Source of the DNA: Sediminibacter sp. Hel_I_10
GTDB taxonomy: Bacteria > Bacteroidota > Bacteroidia > Flavobacteriales > Flavobacteriaceae
Length of the DNA stretch: 64,000 nucleotides
Direction: 5' to 3'
Assembly: GCF_000688335.1 (NCBI RefSeq)
Contig: NZ_JHZX01000001.1
Location: 2,976,001 to 3,040,000, forward strand
Part shown: piece after piece, positions 54,143-62,965 of the stretch
How positions within the stretch are numbered: the first letter of the stretch is position 1
How the letters are laid out: each line of letters begins with the position of its first letter
Program-made: the position numbers and the translations under genes
The notes under the pieces: generated by a model
Databases searched by the model: none
What the model saw: the letters and a program-made list of their open reading frames with translations, nothing else
Told to the model about the DNA's origin: nothing

Positions 54143-55426
54143 ATGTCATTTCAATCATTAGGCTTATCCCAAGCCTTGCTAAAAGCTATTAGCAAAAAGG
54201 GATACACTACGCCAAGTCCTATTCAGGCAAAGGCAATTCCACCAATTTTAGAAGGTAACGATGTTTTAGCATCAGCACAAACAGGAACAGGTAAAACCGC
54301 TGGTTTTACACTCCCAATGTTGCACTTATTGGCAGAAAAAGAAACACTAAGACACCGACCAGTTCGTGCTCTTATTTTAACACCAACTCGAGAATTGGCA
54401 GCTCAGGTATTTGCCAATGTCAAAGAGTATTCTGAATTTTTAGATTTAAGAAGTGCCGTTATTTTTGGTGGTGTAAATCAAAATCCACAAGTTACAAAAT
54501 TACGTCAAGGCGTTGATATTTTGGTAGCTACGCCAGGACGACTTATCGATTTGGCCAACCAAGGCGAGTTATCGCTATCTAAGATCGACTTTTTCGTTTT
54601 AGATGAAGCAGACCGTATGTTAGATATGGGCTTCCTTAGGGATATTGAACGCATCATGAAAATGTTACCAAGCAAACGTCAAAATTTGATGTTTTCGGCC
54701 ACGTTTTCAAAAGATATTAAAAAATTAGCACAGGGGATTCTTAATCATCCCGTGCATGTTGAGGCAACTCCAGAAAACACCACAGTAGAGGCTATTAGTC
54801 AAAAGGTGTATCGTGTTGCAAAAGCCAAAAAGACCGGACTTATTATTAAGCTCATTTCCGAAGGAAATTGGAAACAGGTATTGGTTTTTACCCGCACAAA
54901 ACACGGTGCTAATAAATTGACTAAAACAATGATTAGCTCTGGTATTACTGCCGCGGCCATTCATGGTAATAAAAGTCAAGGCGCGAGAACAAAAGCTTTG
55001 GCCGGATTTAAAAATGGTCGCGTTACCGTATTAGTTGCCACAGATATTGCGGCTCGTGGATTAGACATTCCATTATTACCTCATGTCATCAATTTTGAAT
55101 TGCCTAATATTTCCGAAGATTATGTGCACAGAATTGGTAGAACAGGTAGAGCAGGGGCAGACGGTCAAGCATTATCTTTAGTAAGTGCAGATGAAACCTC
55201 TTATTTAACGGGAATTGAAAAATTGATAGGAGAACGTATTGACGTCGAAATTGTAGAAGGTTTTGAGCCAGATCCCAATGCCTCTACAGAACCAATCAAA
55301 CAAGGTCAAGGCGGAAGAAATAGAGGACAAGGTCGAGGTGGAAACGCTAAACCGAGTTCAAAATCGTCTGGTGGGCAAAAGTCTAATCGCCGAAATGCTA
55401 GAAAATCTAACGCCAATAGAAATTAA
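54143..55426 (+). CDS. DEAD-box RNA helicase, RhlE-like
   Basis: ATP-dependent RNA helicase of 427 residues. Motifs in order: Q motif ([22 protein letters not shown]), motif I AQTGTGKT, Ia [10 protein letters not shown], Ib TPGRL, II DEAD, III SAT, then IV-VI with [11 protein letters not shown] and HRIGRTGR. A Gly/Arg/Asn/Ser-rich basic tail of about 60 residues ([14 protein letters not shown] onward) gives nonspecific RNA binding. RhlE-type enzymes act in ribosome assembly or mRNA decay. VF530 follows 23 bp downstream. Confidence 0.95.
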   Translation: MSFQSLGLSQALLKAISKKGYTTPSPIQAKAIPPILEGNDVLASAQTGTGKTAGFTLPMLHLLAEKETLRHRPVRALILTPTRELAAQVFANVKEYSEFLDLRSAVIFGGVNQNPQVTKLRQGVDILVATPGRLIDLANQGELSLSKIDFFVLDEADRMLDMGFLRDIERIMKMLPSKRQNLMFSATFSKDIKKLAQGILNHPVHVEATPENTTVEAISQKVYRVAKAKKTGLIIKLISEGNWKQVLVFTRTKHGANKLTKTMISSGITAAAIHGNKSQGARTKALAGFKNGRVTVLVATDIAARGLDIPLLPHVINFELPNISEDYVHRIGRTGRAGADGQALSLVSADETSYLTGIEKLIGERIDVEIVEGFEPDPNASTEPIKQGQGGRNRGQGRGGNAKPSSKSSGGQKSNRRNARKSNANRN

Positions 55427-55449
55427 TACGAGTTTATTAACGTTCTAAA

Positions 55450-55680
55450 ATGGAAACCCAAAAGAATAATCCACTTCACGGTAAGACTTTAGAATCTATA
55501 GTTACAGAGCTAGAAGCACATTACGGTTGGGAGTATATGGGACATCAAATCAACATACGTTGCTTCACCCAAGACCCTTCTGTAAAGTCCAGTCTTAAGT
55601 TTTTAAGACGCACGCCTTGGGCAAGATCTAAGGTAGAAGCGATGTATGTGAATATGTTGAAAAAGCAGTCGGAAAATTAA
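55450..55680 (+). CDS. VF530 family (DUF2132) DNA-binding protein
   Basis: A 76-residue protein matching VF530/DUF2132: [20 protein letters not shown], then [20 protein letters not shown] and [15 protein letters not shown] structure of the family shows a compact alpha-helical fold with proposed DNA binding; its role is unknown. It is likely co-transcribed with the helicase gene, and a terminator overlaps its end. Confidence 0.9.
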   Translation: METQKNNPLHGKTLESIVTELEAHYGWEYMGHQINIRCFTQDPSVKSSLKFLRRTPWARSKVEAMYVNMLKKQSEN

Positions 55681-55700
55681 TTTTTTCGACTGCTTTTTTT
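55660..55700 (+). terminator. Intrinsic terminator overlapping the VF530 3' end
   Basis: AAAAAGCAGTCG (55660-55671) / CGACTGCTTTTT (55687-55698), 12-bp perfect stem with a 15-nt loop and T-run. The left arm encodes the last residues (KKQS). Confidence 0.88.
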
Positions 55701-55719
55701 ATGGTGTTTTTTTTCAGTT

Positions 55720-56472
55720 TTAAAACGAATACAAAATCCCATTGGTCAACTCATATTGTGTATTAGGGATGTTTGTACTCACTGGATAAGCATCATAATT
55801 GAAGTTGAAGTTTACCTTAAATGCAAGATTGTCTAAAATAGTGAATAGAACAGAGGTGTTGCTAGACAATCTATAGTCTCCAAACTTATCTAATCGTGGT
55901 TGATAGTAACTGGTGCTCACAATACTTATGGTTGGAGAGGGATATAGGCTAAAGGACAAATAGGTACTTGCTCTAAAATCTCTTCTAATCCTGTCTTCAA
56001 TAATGTTGGAGGCCTCCTCATACTCGTACATAAATAAGGTGCCTAAATAGAACCTGTAGTTGTCTGATTGACTCAGTTTAAATCTTGGTCCGGTTCCTAG
56101 TAACCCTCTAAAATCAATTTCAGAAATCGCATCGTACTGAGCTTGTCCAAAAACTTCCCATTTTAAGCGTTCTCCTAATTTTCGATTATATCGTAAATGT
56201 TGGGTTCCACGGTTGACCAAAGAGTTTCCTTCTATTTTCTGAAAATTGAGATCATTGATAAACAACCAGAGGTTGGTTTTGTCATTGTATTGAATGTGCG
56301 CCTTATTGGCTATTCTAAAGATGTCATTTGTGTTTTTAATAAGCGATACATCCAAACTTGCCGATCCAGACCATTTTGAAGAATCTGCAGATTTCCGAAG
56401 CGATTCCACATTGATCACTTGAGAAAAGCAAGAGCTAGATGAAAGTAAAAGAAAGAAAACTATAAAACGCAT
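55720..56472 (-). CDS. DUF481 family outer-membrane protein
   Basis: A 250-residue protein with a signal peptide (residues 1-17, ending CFSQ) and a DUF481-type beta-rich body: WSGSASLDVSLIKNTNDIFR, then NKTNLWLFINDLNFQK, LRYNRKLGERLKWEVFGQAQ, LLGTGPRFKL and LGTLFMYEYEE. It ends in YELTNGILYSF with a terminal Phe, consistent with an outer-membrane barrel. Function unknown. It is divergent from gltA across a 207-bp gap. Confidence 0.82.
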   Translation of the reverse strand: MRFIVFFLLLSSSSCFSQVINVESLRKSADSSKWSGSASLDVSLIKNTNDIFRIANKAHIQYNDKTNLWLFINDLNFQKIEGNSLVNRGTQHLRYNRKLGERLKWEVFGQAQYDAISEIDFRGLLGTGPRFKLSQSDNYRFYLGTLFMYEYEEASNIIEDRIRRDFRASTYLSFSLYPSPTISIVSTSYYQPRLDKFGDYRLSSNTSVLFTILDNLAFKVNFNFNYDAYPVSTNIPNTQYELTNGILYSF

Positions 56473-56679
56473 GCTGAAATTTTTTGCAAAAGTATACTAT
56501 CTATTCAATAAAACGATATTGAAGACCATTTGCTTTATTGAAATGTGAACAGTTGTTTTAGAGCAAATAGAAGCCTCAAAGTGGGCTATAAGTGTTAAAT
56601 ACCTTATAAATTCACTTTAGAAGTCTTCACGAATTTTGTACCTTAGCAGTTCTCATAAACTAATAAAACTACAGTATAG

Positions 56680-57966
56680 ATGTCAGATAAAGCTACTTTA
56701 GAAATCAACGGTCAAAAACATGAATTTCCTTTAATTACAGGAACCGAAAATGAGACTGCAATTGATATAAAAACCCTTAGAAGTGTCACGGGAGGTGTTA
56801 CTACTATAGATCCAGGTTTTAAAAATACAGGATCTTGTGAAAGTGCCATTACCTTTCTTGATGGGGAAAAAGGGATTTTGAGATATAGAGGCTACTCGAT
56901 TGAAGATTTAGCTGAGAAGGCAGATTTTCTAGAGGTGGCTTATTTATTGATTTTTGGAGAGTTACCAGATGCAGAGCGTTTGGCAAAATTCCATTCAGAT
57001 ATCAAAAAGAATTCTGTTTTAGATGATGACGTTAAAAAAATATTAGACGCTTTTCCTAAATCAGCACATCCAATGGGTGTATTGGCCTCTTTAACCAGTG
57101 CATTAACCGCATTTAATCCATCATCTGTAAATATAGATTCAGAAGAGGATATGTATAATGCCATTGTTAAGATTTTAGGGAAATTCCCAATTTTGGTAGC
57201 TTGGACTATGCGTAAGAAAAATGGATTGCCATTGGATTACGGAAAATCCAGCTTAGGGTATGTAGAGAACATTTTACATATGATGTTTAAGCAACCTAAT
57301 GAGGATTACGAACAAAATCCTGTATTAGTAAATGCTTTGGATAAATTATTAATTCTTCATGCAGATCATGAGCAAAATTGTTCTACCTCTACAGTAAGAA
57401 TGGTAGGTTCATCTCACGCCGGTTTATTTGCTTCGCTTTCTGCTGGTATTTCAGCATTATGGGGACCACTTCATGGTGGTGCTAATCAAGCGGTTCTAGA
57501 AATGCTTGAAGGAATCAAAGCAGATGGTGGCGACACTAAAAAATACATGGCTAAGGCCAAGGATAAAGATGATGCTTTCAGATTAATGGGCTTTGGTCAC
57601 AGAGTTTATAAAAACTTTGATCCTAGAGCAAAAATCATCAAAAAAGCAGCTGATGATGTGTTAGGAGAGTTAGGTATTGAAGATCCTATTCTAGACATCG
57701 CTAAAGGCCTAGAAAAAGAAGCTTTGGAAGACAGCTACTTTGTAGATAGAAAATTATATCCTAATGTCGATTTCTATTCAGGAATCATATACCGAGGCAT
57801 GGGAATCCCAACAGAAATGTTTACCGTAATGTTTGCTATGGGACGTTTACCAGGTTGGATAGCACAGTGGCGCGAAATGCGTTTACGTAAGGAGCCTATT
57901 GGTCGTCCAAGACAAATCTACATTGGAGAGACTCACAGAGAGTTTAAAGAAATTAGCAAAAGATAA
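56680..57966 (+). CDS. gltA: Citrate synthase
   Basis: Condenses acetyl-CoA and oxaloacetate into citrate (TCA cycle). The 428-residue length is that of the type II, NADH-regulated hexameric form of many bacteria. Catalytic blocks: HADHEQNCSTSTVRMVGSSH, GPLHGGANQAVLEML (active His), GFGHRVYKNFDPRAKI (second His and Arg) and the aspartate-bearing VDFYSGIIYRGMGIP. A weak TACCTTAG -7-like box lies at 56639-56646. A very long hairpin terminator follows. Confidence 0.98.
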   Translation: MSDKATLEINGQKHEFPLITGTENETAIDIKTLRSVTGGVTTIDPGFKNTGSCESAITFLDGEKGILRYRGYSIEDLAEKADFLEVAYLLIFGELPDAERLAKFHSDIKKNSVLDDDVKKILDAFPKSAHPMGVLASLTSALTAFNPSSVNIDSEEDMYNAIVKILGKFPILVAWTMRKKNGLPLDYGKSSLGYVENILHMMFKQPNEDYEQNPVLVNALDKLLILHADHEQNCSTSTVRMVGSSHAGLFASLSAGISALWGPLHGGANQAVLEMLEGIKADGGDTKKYMAKAKDKDDAFRLMGFGHRVYKNFDPRAKIIKKAADDVLGELGIEDPILDIAKGLEKEALEDSYFVDRKLYPNVDFYSGIIYRGMGIPTEMFTVMFAMGRLPGWIAQWREMRLRKEPIGRPRQIYIGETHREFKEISKR

Positions 57967-57987
57967 TTACAACATTTAAAATATTAG

Positions 57988-58056
57988 AACTGCCTAAGGT
58001 TAGTAGAATACCACGTTATGTGGTCAAGTTCAACACTAACTTTAGGCAGTTTTTTA
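57988..58056 (+). terminator. Long hairpin terminator after gltA
   Basis: AACTGCCTAAGGTTAGT (57988-58004) pairs with ACTAACTTTAGGCAGTT (58035-58051) over 17 positions with one G-U. The 30-nt loop contains a smaller CCAC/GTGG hairpin, and a T-run ends at 58055. It lies 10 bp before the next ATG. Confidence 0.88.
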
Positions 58057-58066
58057 TAGATTACAT

Positions 58067-58981
58067 ATGATCCAACTCCACGTAACAAACGAAACGTCTC
58101 GACTTAGGGCCGTAGTATTAGGTACCGCTAAAAGTAACGGGCCAACACCATCAATAGAAGATGCGTACGATCCAAAATCATTAGAGCATATCAAAGCAGG
58201 TACTTATCCTGTAGAAGCAGATATGGTTGAGGAAATGGAAGCTGTAGCAGCGATTTTTGAGAAATATGATGTCAAGGTGTACAGACCAGAGCTTATCGAG
58301 AATTGTAATCAAATCTTTTCAAGAGACATTGCTTTCGTGATTGACGATGTGTTTGTAAAAGCCAATATTCTTCCTAATAGAGAAGAAGAGCTGGATGCCA
58401 TTCAATACGTTATTGACCAGATAAACAAGAACAAGGTGATAAGACCACCAGAAGAAGCCCACATTGAGGGCGGTGATGTCATCGTTTGGAACGATTATGT
58501 TTTTGTTGGAACCTACTTAGGAAGCGATTATTCCGATTATATTGTGGCAAGAACAAATACAGCTGGGGTTAATTTTATCAAAGAAAATTTTCCGCATAAA
58601 AAAGTAAAAAGTTTTGACTTGGTCAAATCCCAAGTAAATCCTAGAGATAACGCTTTACATCTCGACTGTTGTTTTCAACCTATCGGCACCAATAAAGCCA
58701 TCCTTCACAAAGAAGGATTTAGAAATGTTGAGGAATTTGAGTGGCTTTTAAATTACTTCGGAAAAGAGCACTGTTTTGTCATATCAAAACAAGAAATGTA
58801 TGAGATGAATAGCAATGTGTTTTCCATTTCGGAGGAGGTTATCATTTCAGAAAAAAACTTTACCAGACTCAACACCTGGTTAAGGGAAAAAGGATTTACG
58901 GTAGAAGAAGTACCTTATGCCGAAATTTCTAAGCAAGAGGGCCTTTTGCGTTGTAGCACTTTGCCGTTAATTAGAGATTAA
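58067..58981 (+). CDS. Amidinotransferase/dimethylarginine dimethylaminohydrolase-family hydrolase
   Basis: A 304-residue guanidine-modifying superfamily protein with a penteine fold. Expected catalytic residues: R86-D87 in IFSRDIAF, the Glu-Gly-Gly-Asp block EGGDV (134-138), H198 in NALHLDCCFQP and nucleophile C296 in LLRCSTLPL at the C-terminus. Related enzymes act on arginine, methylarginines or agmatine, yielding citrulline or similar. Which substrate applies cannot be told from sequence. It starts 10 bp after the gltA terminator stem, so it is likely transcribed separately or by read-through. Confidence 0.85.
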   Translation: MIQLHVTNETSRLRAVVLGTAKSNGPTPSIEDAYDPKSLEHIKAGTYPVEADMVEEMEAVAAIFEKYDVKVYRPELIENCNQIFSRDIAFVIDDVFVKANILPNREEELDAIQYVIDQINKNKVIRPPEEAHIEGGDVIVWNDYVFVGTYLGSDYSDYIVARTNTAGVNFIKENFPHKKVKSFDLVKSQVNPRDNALHLDCCFQPIGTNKAILHKEGFRNVEEFEWLLNYFGKEHCFVISKQEMYEMNSNVFSISEEVIISEKNFTRLNTWLREKGFTVEEVPYAEISKQEGLLRCSTLPLIRD

Positions 58982-59024
58982 TTACAGTTGATGTTGATTA
59001 TAAAAGCGGAAAAGAACAACGTAC

Positions 59025-60185
59025 TTACTTAACGATAATTGTCTTAAAAAAGCGTTGGTTGCCACGGCTGAAAACGGCCAGGTATTGAGCAGAAGATAAG
59101 TTGTCAACACGGATGTTTTGTTCTTGATGCTCTAATGTGGTTTCTAAAACAGTTTTGCCCAAGAGGTCTACTAATTTAAAGGCGTAGGAAGAGTTTAGAG
59201 GAGCGTCAAAGATCACGTTGATATAACTTTCTGCCGGATTAGGAGAAATGCTTACGGCGCTTTCTAATTGTTTCTGGGCATCTGTACTTAGGGTTTCATA
59301 AGCTACAGCAAATTCCATTGCAGCACCCAAGGCTCCCTTAGTTACTTCAAAAAAATAATCGGTATCCATATGTTCTAAAGTATCATTTGTGGTATGGGCA
59401 TAGGGCGACTCGTTCTGTTCAAAAAGCCCTGTTATGATGTAACCATTATTTTCAAAAGGGACATAATCTGAAGCGTAGGCATTAGAGATCTCTGTTTCTA
59501 AACTGGAATAGAGTTGCATGCAAGTGGCTAAACTATTTGTAAAACTATTTGATGCGGCATTATTTGATGAGGGATTAGATAGATCGCGCTCGCAAATAAT
59601 GGTATCATTGGTCATGTCACTAACGCCGCCTACTTCGTCAATATTAAACACCAAACGAAGGTCTAAATTTTCAGGAACTACCGTATTGTTCACATAATAA
59701 TTACTGCCAATTAGACCATCTTCCTCACCAGAAAAATGAATGAATTTAATAGAATATTCAGTATCTACATCTTTGAGCAGTCGGGCTAATTCCAATAAAA
59801 GTACCGTGCCAGAACCATTGTCATTAGTGCCTGTGCCATTTATAGTGTCATAATGTGCATCTATAATCAAAAAGGTATTGGGATAAACAGAGCCTGTTTT
59901 GGTAACGATAATGTTGTTACTGGTACCTGCCGAATAACTAAAAGGCTGTAACGTGACGTCGGTATAGCCAAGGTCATTATAGCGCGCAGTAATCCAATTT
60001 TCTGCGGAAGTCAACGCGGCAGATCCTACCTCTTTAACACCAAAATTCTCAAAGGTGGTTAAATCGTTTATCAAATTGGTTTGAGAGGTGTTGGCAACGG
60101 TGTTGCCATAAAAAGAATTAAAGTTTTGGGCGGATAATAGGGAAGTGGTAATGGCTAAAATAAGGACAAGTAATATCTGTTTCAT
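59025..60185 (-). CDS. Secreted M28 metallopeptidase with type IX secretion sorting domain
   Basis: A 386-residue protein with a signal peptide (residues 1-20, ending LLSAQ). The M28 zinc-aminopeptidase domain shows IDAHYDT (H111), GTNDNGSGTVLLLELARLL (D122, bridging Asp), HFSGEEDGLIGS (E154/E155, catalytic and metal), and the late metal ligands in NESPYAHTTNDT. A C-terminal type A T9SS sorting domain of about 75 residues follows: VSISPNPAESYINV, LVDLLGKTV and the final QYLAVFSRGNQRFFKTIIVK. The protein is predicted to be secreted or attached to the surface by T9SS. It is monocistronic. Confidence 0.93.
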   Translation of the reverse strand: MKQILLVLILAITTSLLSAQNFNSFYGNTVANTSQTNLINDLTTFENFGVKEVGSAALTSAENWITARYNDLGYTDVTLQPFSYSAGTSNNIIVTKTGSVYPNTFLIIDAHYDTINGTGTNDNGSGTVLLLELARLLKDVDTEYSIKFIHFSGEEDGLIGSNYYVNNTVVPENLDLRLVFNIDEVGGVSDMTNDTIICERDLSNPSSNNAASNSFTNSLATCMQLYSSLETEISNAYASDYVPFENNGYIITGLFEQNESPYAHTTNDTLEHMDTDYFFEVTKGALGAAMEFAVAYETLSTDAQKQLESAVSISPNPAESYINVIFDAPLNSSYAFKLVDLLGKTVLETTLEHQEQNIRVDNLSSAQYLAVFSRGNQRFFKTIIVK

Positions 60186-60241
60186 AGGGGTGTTTTTGTA
60201 ATGAGTTATGTGAATAACTATTTGAATTTCAAAAAACTGAG

Positions 60242-60823
60242 TTATCCATGTATGGTTTCATTCTTTCCGTAGCTTTTGATCAGTTCGCCTTCAAACGCTA
60301 CCAATTCCTGCCAACGTTTATCTACGTCAATATCTTTTCCATATTTTCTGGCAAAACTAATGAATGTGGTATAGTGTCCCGCCTCACTTACCATAAGATC
60401 ATAATAAAATTGAGACAGTTCTGTGTCTTTAATACGTTGGGAGAGCAGTTTAAAGCGTTCGCAACTACGTGCCTCAATCATGGCAGAGAACAGTAATCGG
60501 TCTACCATACTTTGCAAATGACTTCCGCCTTTATTCATAAATTTATAGAGTTCATTGACATAGCTGTCTTTTCGTTCTCTACCTAAGGTGTAACCGCGTG
60601 TTTTGATAATCTCATGTACCATTTGAAAATGTTCAAGCTCTTCTTTAGCTAGCTCCAACAAGTCTGTGACCATATCTTGGTATTGCGGATTAAGCGTAAT
60701 AATGGTGATGGCATTTGTGGCGGCCTTTTGTTCACACCAAGCGTGATCGGTAAGGATTTCTTCTATATTACTCTCTACAATGTTGACCCAGCGCGGGTCG
60801 GTCTCTAATTTAAGGTGTAGCAT
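60242..60823 (-). CDS. miaE: tRNA-(ms2io6A37) hydroxylase, MiaE
   Basis: A 193-residue ferritin-like di-iron enzyme that hydroxylates the isopentenyl group of ms2i6A37 in tRNA. The metal ligands appear in two helix pairs: EELEHFQMVHE (E61-H70 region) and EARSCER (E117), followed by SEAGHYTTFIS (E147, H150). It needs MiaA/MiaB products elsewhere. It is 59 bp downstream of an ATP-grasp gene on the same strand. Confidence 0.92.
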   Translation of the reverse strand: MLHLKLETDPRWVNIVESNIEEILTDHAWCEQKAATNAITIITLNPQYQDMVTDLLELAKEELEHFQMVHEIIKTRGYTLGRERKDSYVNELYKFMNKGGSHLQSMVDRLLFSAMIEARSCERFKLLSQRIKDTELSQFYYDLMVSEAGHYTTFISFARKYGKDIDVDKRWQELVAFEGELIKSYGKNETIHG

Positions 60824-60882
60824 TTGGTCTGCAGTTTGTGGTGTGTTGTTTTGTAGTTCTTTCGTCTTGCAAAGATACTATT

Positions 60883-61827
60883 TTATGGGTTATGGCTCAT
60901 GTCGCCTAAAGATCGTATACGCTCTAAAACCCCTTGGGCAAGAAGCATGGCAGCTTCCTTATGAAGTCTAAACCATAATTCGGGCTCAATAAGCTCGAGC
61001 TCAGAAAGGGTGGTTTTACCATTATTGTCCTCAAACATATCTACTCTGGCATAAATTGGTATTTCTGGGCATGCGCTCACTGCACGTTCAGAAAACTTAA
61101 TTTCTTCTTCTGAAGGCGTATAATGAGAGACACTTCCTCCAAAATCATCTTGGACTCTAAATTCTCCTGCTTTGGCTGTCTTTAATACGGCATGAGAAAA
61201 ATGACCGTTAAAAACCATCATTGAGATTTCTCCCTTGTTCACAATATTATGCTGAAAGGGCTGTAGCAGCATGGCCTCTTTTTTGATTAGTTCTTGAAAG
61301 ATAGCCTCATGCTCCTCTAATGTTTCCGAAGTTAATTTATAAGTATGTCTGGCTGCACCAGAGATACAGGGCTTTAAAACGGTGAGTTTCCAATTTAAAA
61401 TGTCATGTATTTGGGCCAAGGTGGTTTTTGCTCCTTTTTCAATAAAATGGCTTTCGGCAATATGAATTCCTTTTTGGTCTAAATCCAATAGGTAATGTTT
61501 GTCGATGTTCCAGCGAATGAGCGTTTCCGAATTCAATAAAAGTGTTTGGTCTGAGACCTGTTCCAACCAATCTGAAAATTCATCAAAACGATCAAAATAA
61601 TCCCAAGTGCTTCGGAATAAAATGGCTTTGGTAGACGACCAATCAAAAAACATATCGTCCCAGGGAAGCCGCAAAGTTTTAAGCCCGATTTGCTCTAAAG
61701 CGTGATACACCAATCGATCTTCGTAATAGACATTGTGTTTGTAATGATCTATTTTAGAATCGTTGAGATAACGAACGTCGGTTAAGATCACCACATCATA
61801 CAGTGTTTTACTTGAAGCTCTAGACAT
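60883..61827 (-). CDS. ATP-grasp domain protein
   Basis: A 314-residue cytoplasmic enzyme with ATP-grasp fold, similar to glutathione-synthetase/RimK-like ligases: ILFRSTWDYFDRFDEFSDWL, LNSETLIRWNIDKHYLLDLD, then the ATP-grasp core LKPCISGAARHTY, LLQPFQHNI, GEISMMVFNGHFSHAVLK and the metal-binding ELELIEPELWFR. It would ligate a carboxylate to an amine or thiol; the substrate is unknown. Its start codon overlaps the stop of the upstream membrane-protein gene (TAATG), indicating tight coupling. Confidence 0.85.
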   Translation of the reverse strand: MSRASSKTLYDVVILTDVRYLNDSKIDHYKHNVYYEDRLVYHALEQIGLKTLRLPWDDMFFDWSSTKAILFRSTWDYFDRFDEFSDWLEQVSDQTLLLNSETLIRWNIDKHYLLDLDQKGIHIAESHFIEKGAKTTLAQIHDILNWKLTVLKPCISGAARHTYKLTSETLEEHEAIFQELIKKEAMLLQPFQHNIVNKGEISMMVFNGHFSHAVLKTAKAGEFRVQDDFGGSVSHYTPSEEEIKFSERAVSACPEIPIYARVDMFEDNNGKTTLSELELIEPELWFRLHKEAAMLLAQGVLERIRSLGDMSHNP

Positions 61828-62249
61828 TAGCCTTTTGGTTTTAAGGCCATGGCCAATTTACCACCAAGGTAAGCCATGGGGATATAAGCAAAAACAACAT
61901 CTACGATGGTAAACCAAATAGGTGAGGGTAGCATGACACTATTGGCAATGCCACCAACTAAAAAAAAGAGTCCAATACCTAGCGCTGCTTTCATATCATG
62001 ATTTTTTGCAATTATAGCTGCTATCATGGCACCAACCAAAGTACCGAGGGCATGCGCTAAAAAGGGCATGATAAAGTGTTTCGCATCAAAAAGGGGTAAG
62101 GCTTCTTTTAAACCTTCCATGGTAGTGGTGTCTGCGCCCTCAGGAGGCGGTATGATACTCCCGCTTATCATAATGATGCCCATATTGACGATGCTGCCAA
62201 TAATGAGTCCCAATATAACAGCAATAATGAGTCTTAATGTTGAATTCAT
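61827..62249 (-). CDS. Small polytopic membrane protein, unknown
   Basis: A 140-residue protein with about four TM helices: residues 5-28, about 55-77 (HFIMPFLAHALGTLVGAMIA), 88-108 and 111-130. The sequence resembles Bacteroidota-only conserved hypothetical membrane proteins; I recognise no named family. The short Gly/Pro-rich loop PPPEGADTTTMEG follows TM1. Its stop codon and the ATG of the ATP-grasp gene overlap by one base, so the two proteins probably function together. The promoter should be in the 39-bp gap to the ACP phosphodiesterase gene, or the whole minus-strand run may be one transcript. Confidence 0.7.
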   Translation of the reverse strand: MNSTLRLIIAVILGLIIGSIVNMGIIMISGSIIPPPEGADTTTMEGLKEALPLFDAKHFIMPFLAHALGTLVGAMIAAIIAKNHDMKAALGIGLFFLVGGIANSVMLPSPIWFTIVDVVFAYIPMAYLGGKLAMALKPKG

Positions 62250-62288
62250 GATTGGATTGGTTTAGGTTAAAGTTAATGAAATGCAGAT

Positions 62289-62888
62289 TTAGTCAAAACT
62301 GTTTTCAATCTCTAAAAGCGTATGTTTTGAAAACTGCATCAACTCTTTAAAAAAGCTTTCAAACTCCATCTCAAACTCTGTATAGTATTGCAACAGTTCT
62401 ACCGTTGCAGTATTCATACCAGATCTGTTTTTGGTTCGGCGATTCATCCCATTAAGCACTTTTTGAATGCCTTCTATTTTGGCATAACTCAATAGCCAAT
62501 TATCGGCAATCATGTGAGGCATCATTTTTTGAATACGCGAAGGAAGTGTATCAAAATGTTCGCCCAATAAATCATAAAAATTATCAACGTAGGTCTCTAA
62601 GGGAATATTGGAATAGGTGCTCCAGTTTTTGGCCAAAAAATGATCATAAAGAATGTCTACAATTACACCGCTATAATGGCTGTAATTTTGATGTAAGCGT
62701 TTGGTACTTAGTCTTACGGTGGGATGTGCATCGGTGTAAGTATCTATTTGACGGTGCAACAAGATGCCTTTTTGAATCCCAACAGGATACTTGGTGTAAC
62801 GTTTTCCTCGAATGCCATCTGCGATAAAATTACCAATAGTAACTTGATCATCACCAGCAGATAGATAAATGTGCGCCAGAAAATTCAT
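62289..62888 (-). CDS. acpH: Acyl carrier protein phosphodiesterase, AcpH-like
   Basis: A 199-residue protein resembling AcpH: MNFLAHIYLS, GNFIADGIRG, QKGILLHRQIDTYTDAHP, HYSGVIVDILYDHFLAKNW. Conserved His/Asp residues form an HD-superfamily-like metal site. AcpH removes the phosphopantetheine arm from ACP. It is the first gene of a minus-strand run with the membrane-protein, ATP-grasp and MiaE genes, and is divergent from glmM. Confidence 0.88.
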   Translation of the reverse strand: MNFLAHIYLSAGDDQVTIGNFIADGIRGKRYTKYPVGIQKGILLHRQIDTYTDAHPTVRLSTKRLHQNYSHYSGVIVDILYDHFLAKNWSTYSNIPLETYVDNFYDLLGEHFDTLPSRIQKMMPHMIADNWLLSYAKIEGIQKVLNGMNRRTKNRSGMNTATVELLQYYTEFEMEFESFFKELMQFSKHTLLEIENSFD

Positions 62889-62935
62889 AGGTGGAATTTA
62901 CAAATTCCCCTTCAAGAATAACAATTTTGTAATTG

Positions 62936-62943
62936 TATATTTG
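62936..62943 (+). promoter_or_regulatory. Probable -7 element of glmM
   Basis: TATATTTG, an exact TANNTTTG match, 22 nt before the glmM ATG in the 77-bp divergent gap. No TTG at 18-19 nt upstream. Confidence 0.45.
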
Positions 62944-62965
62944 TGTTTTAATCTAAAAAGAAGAC

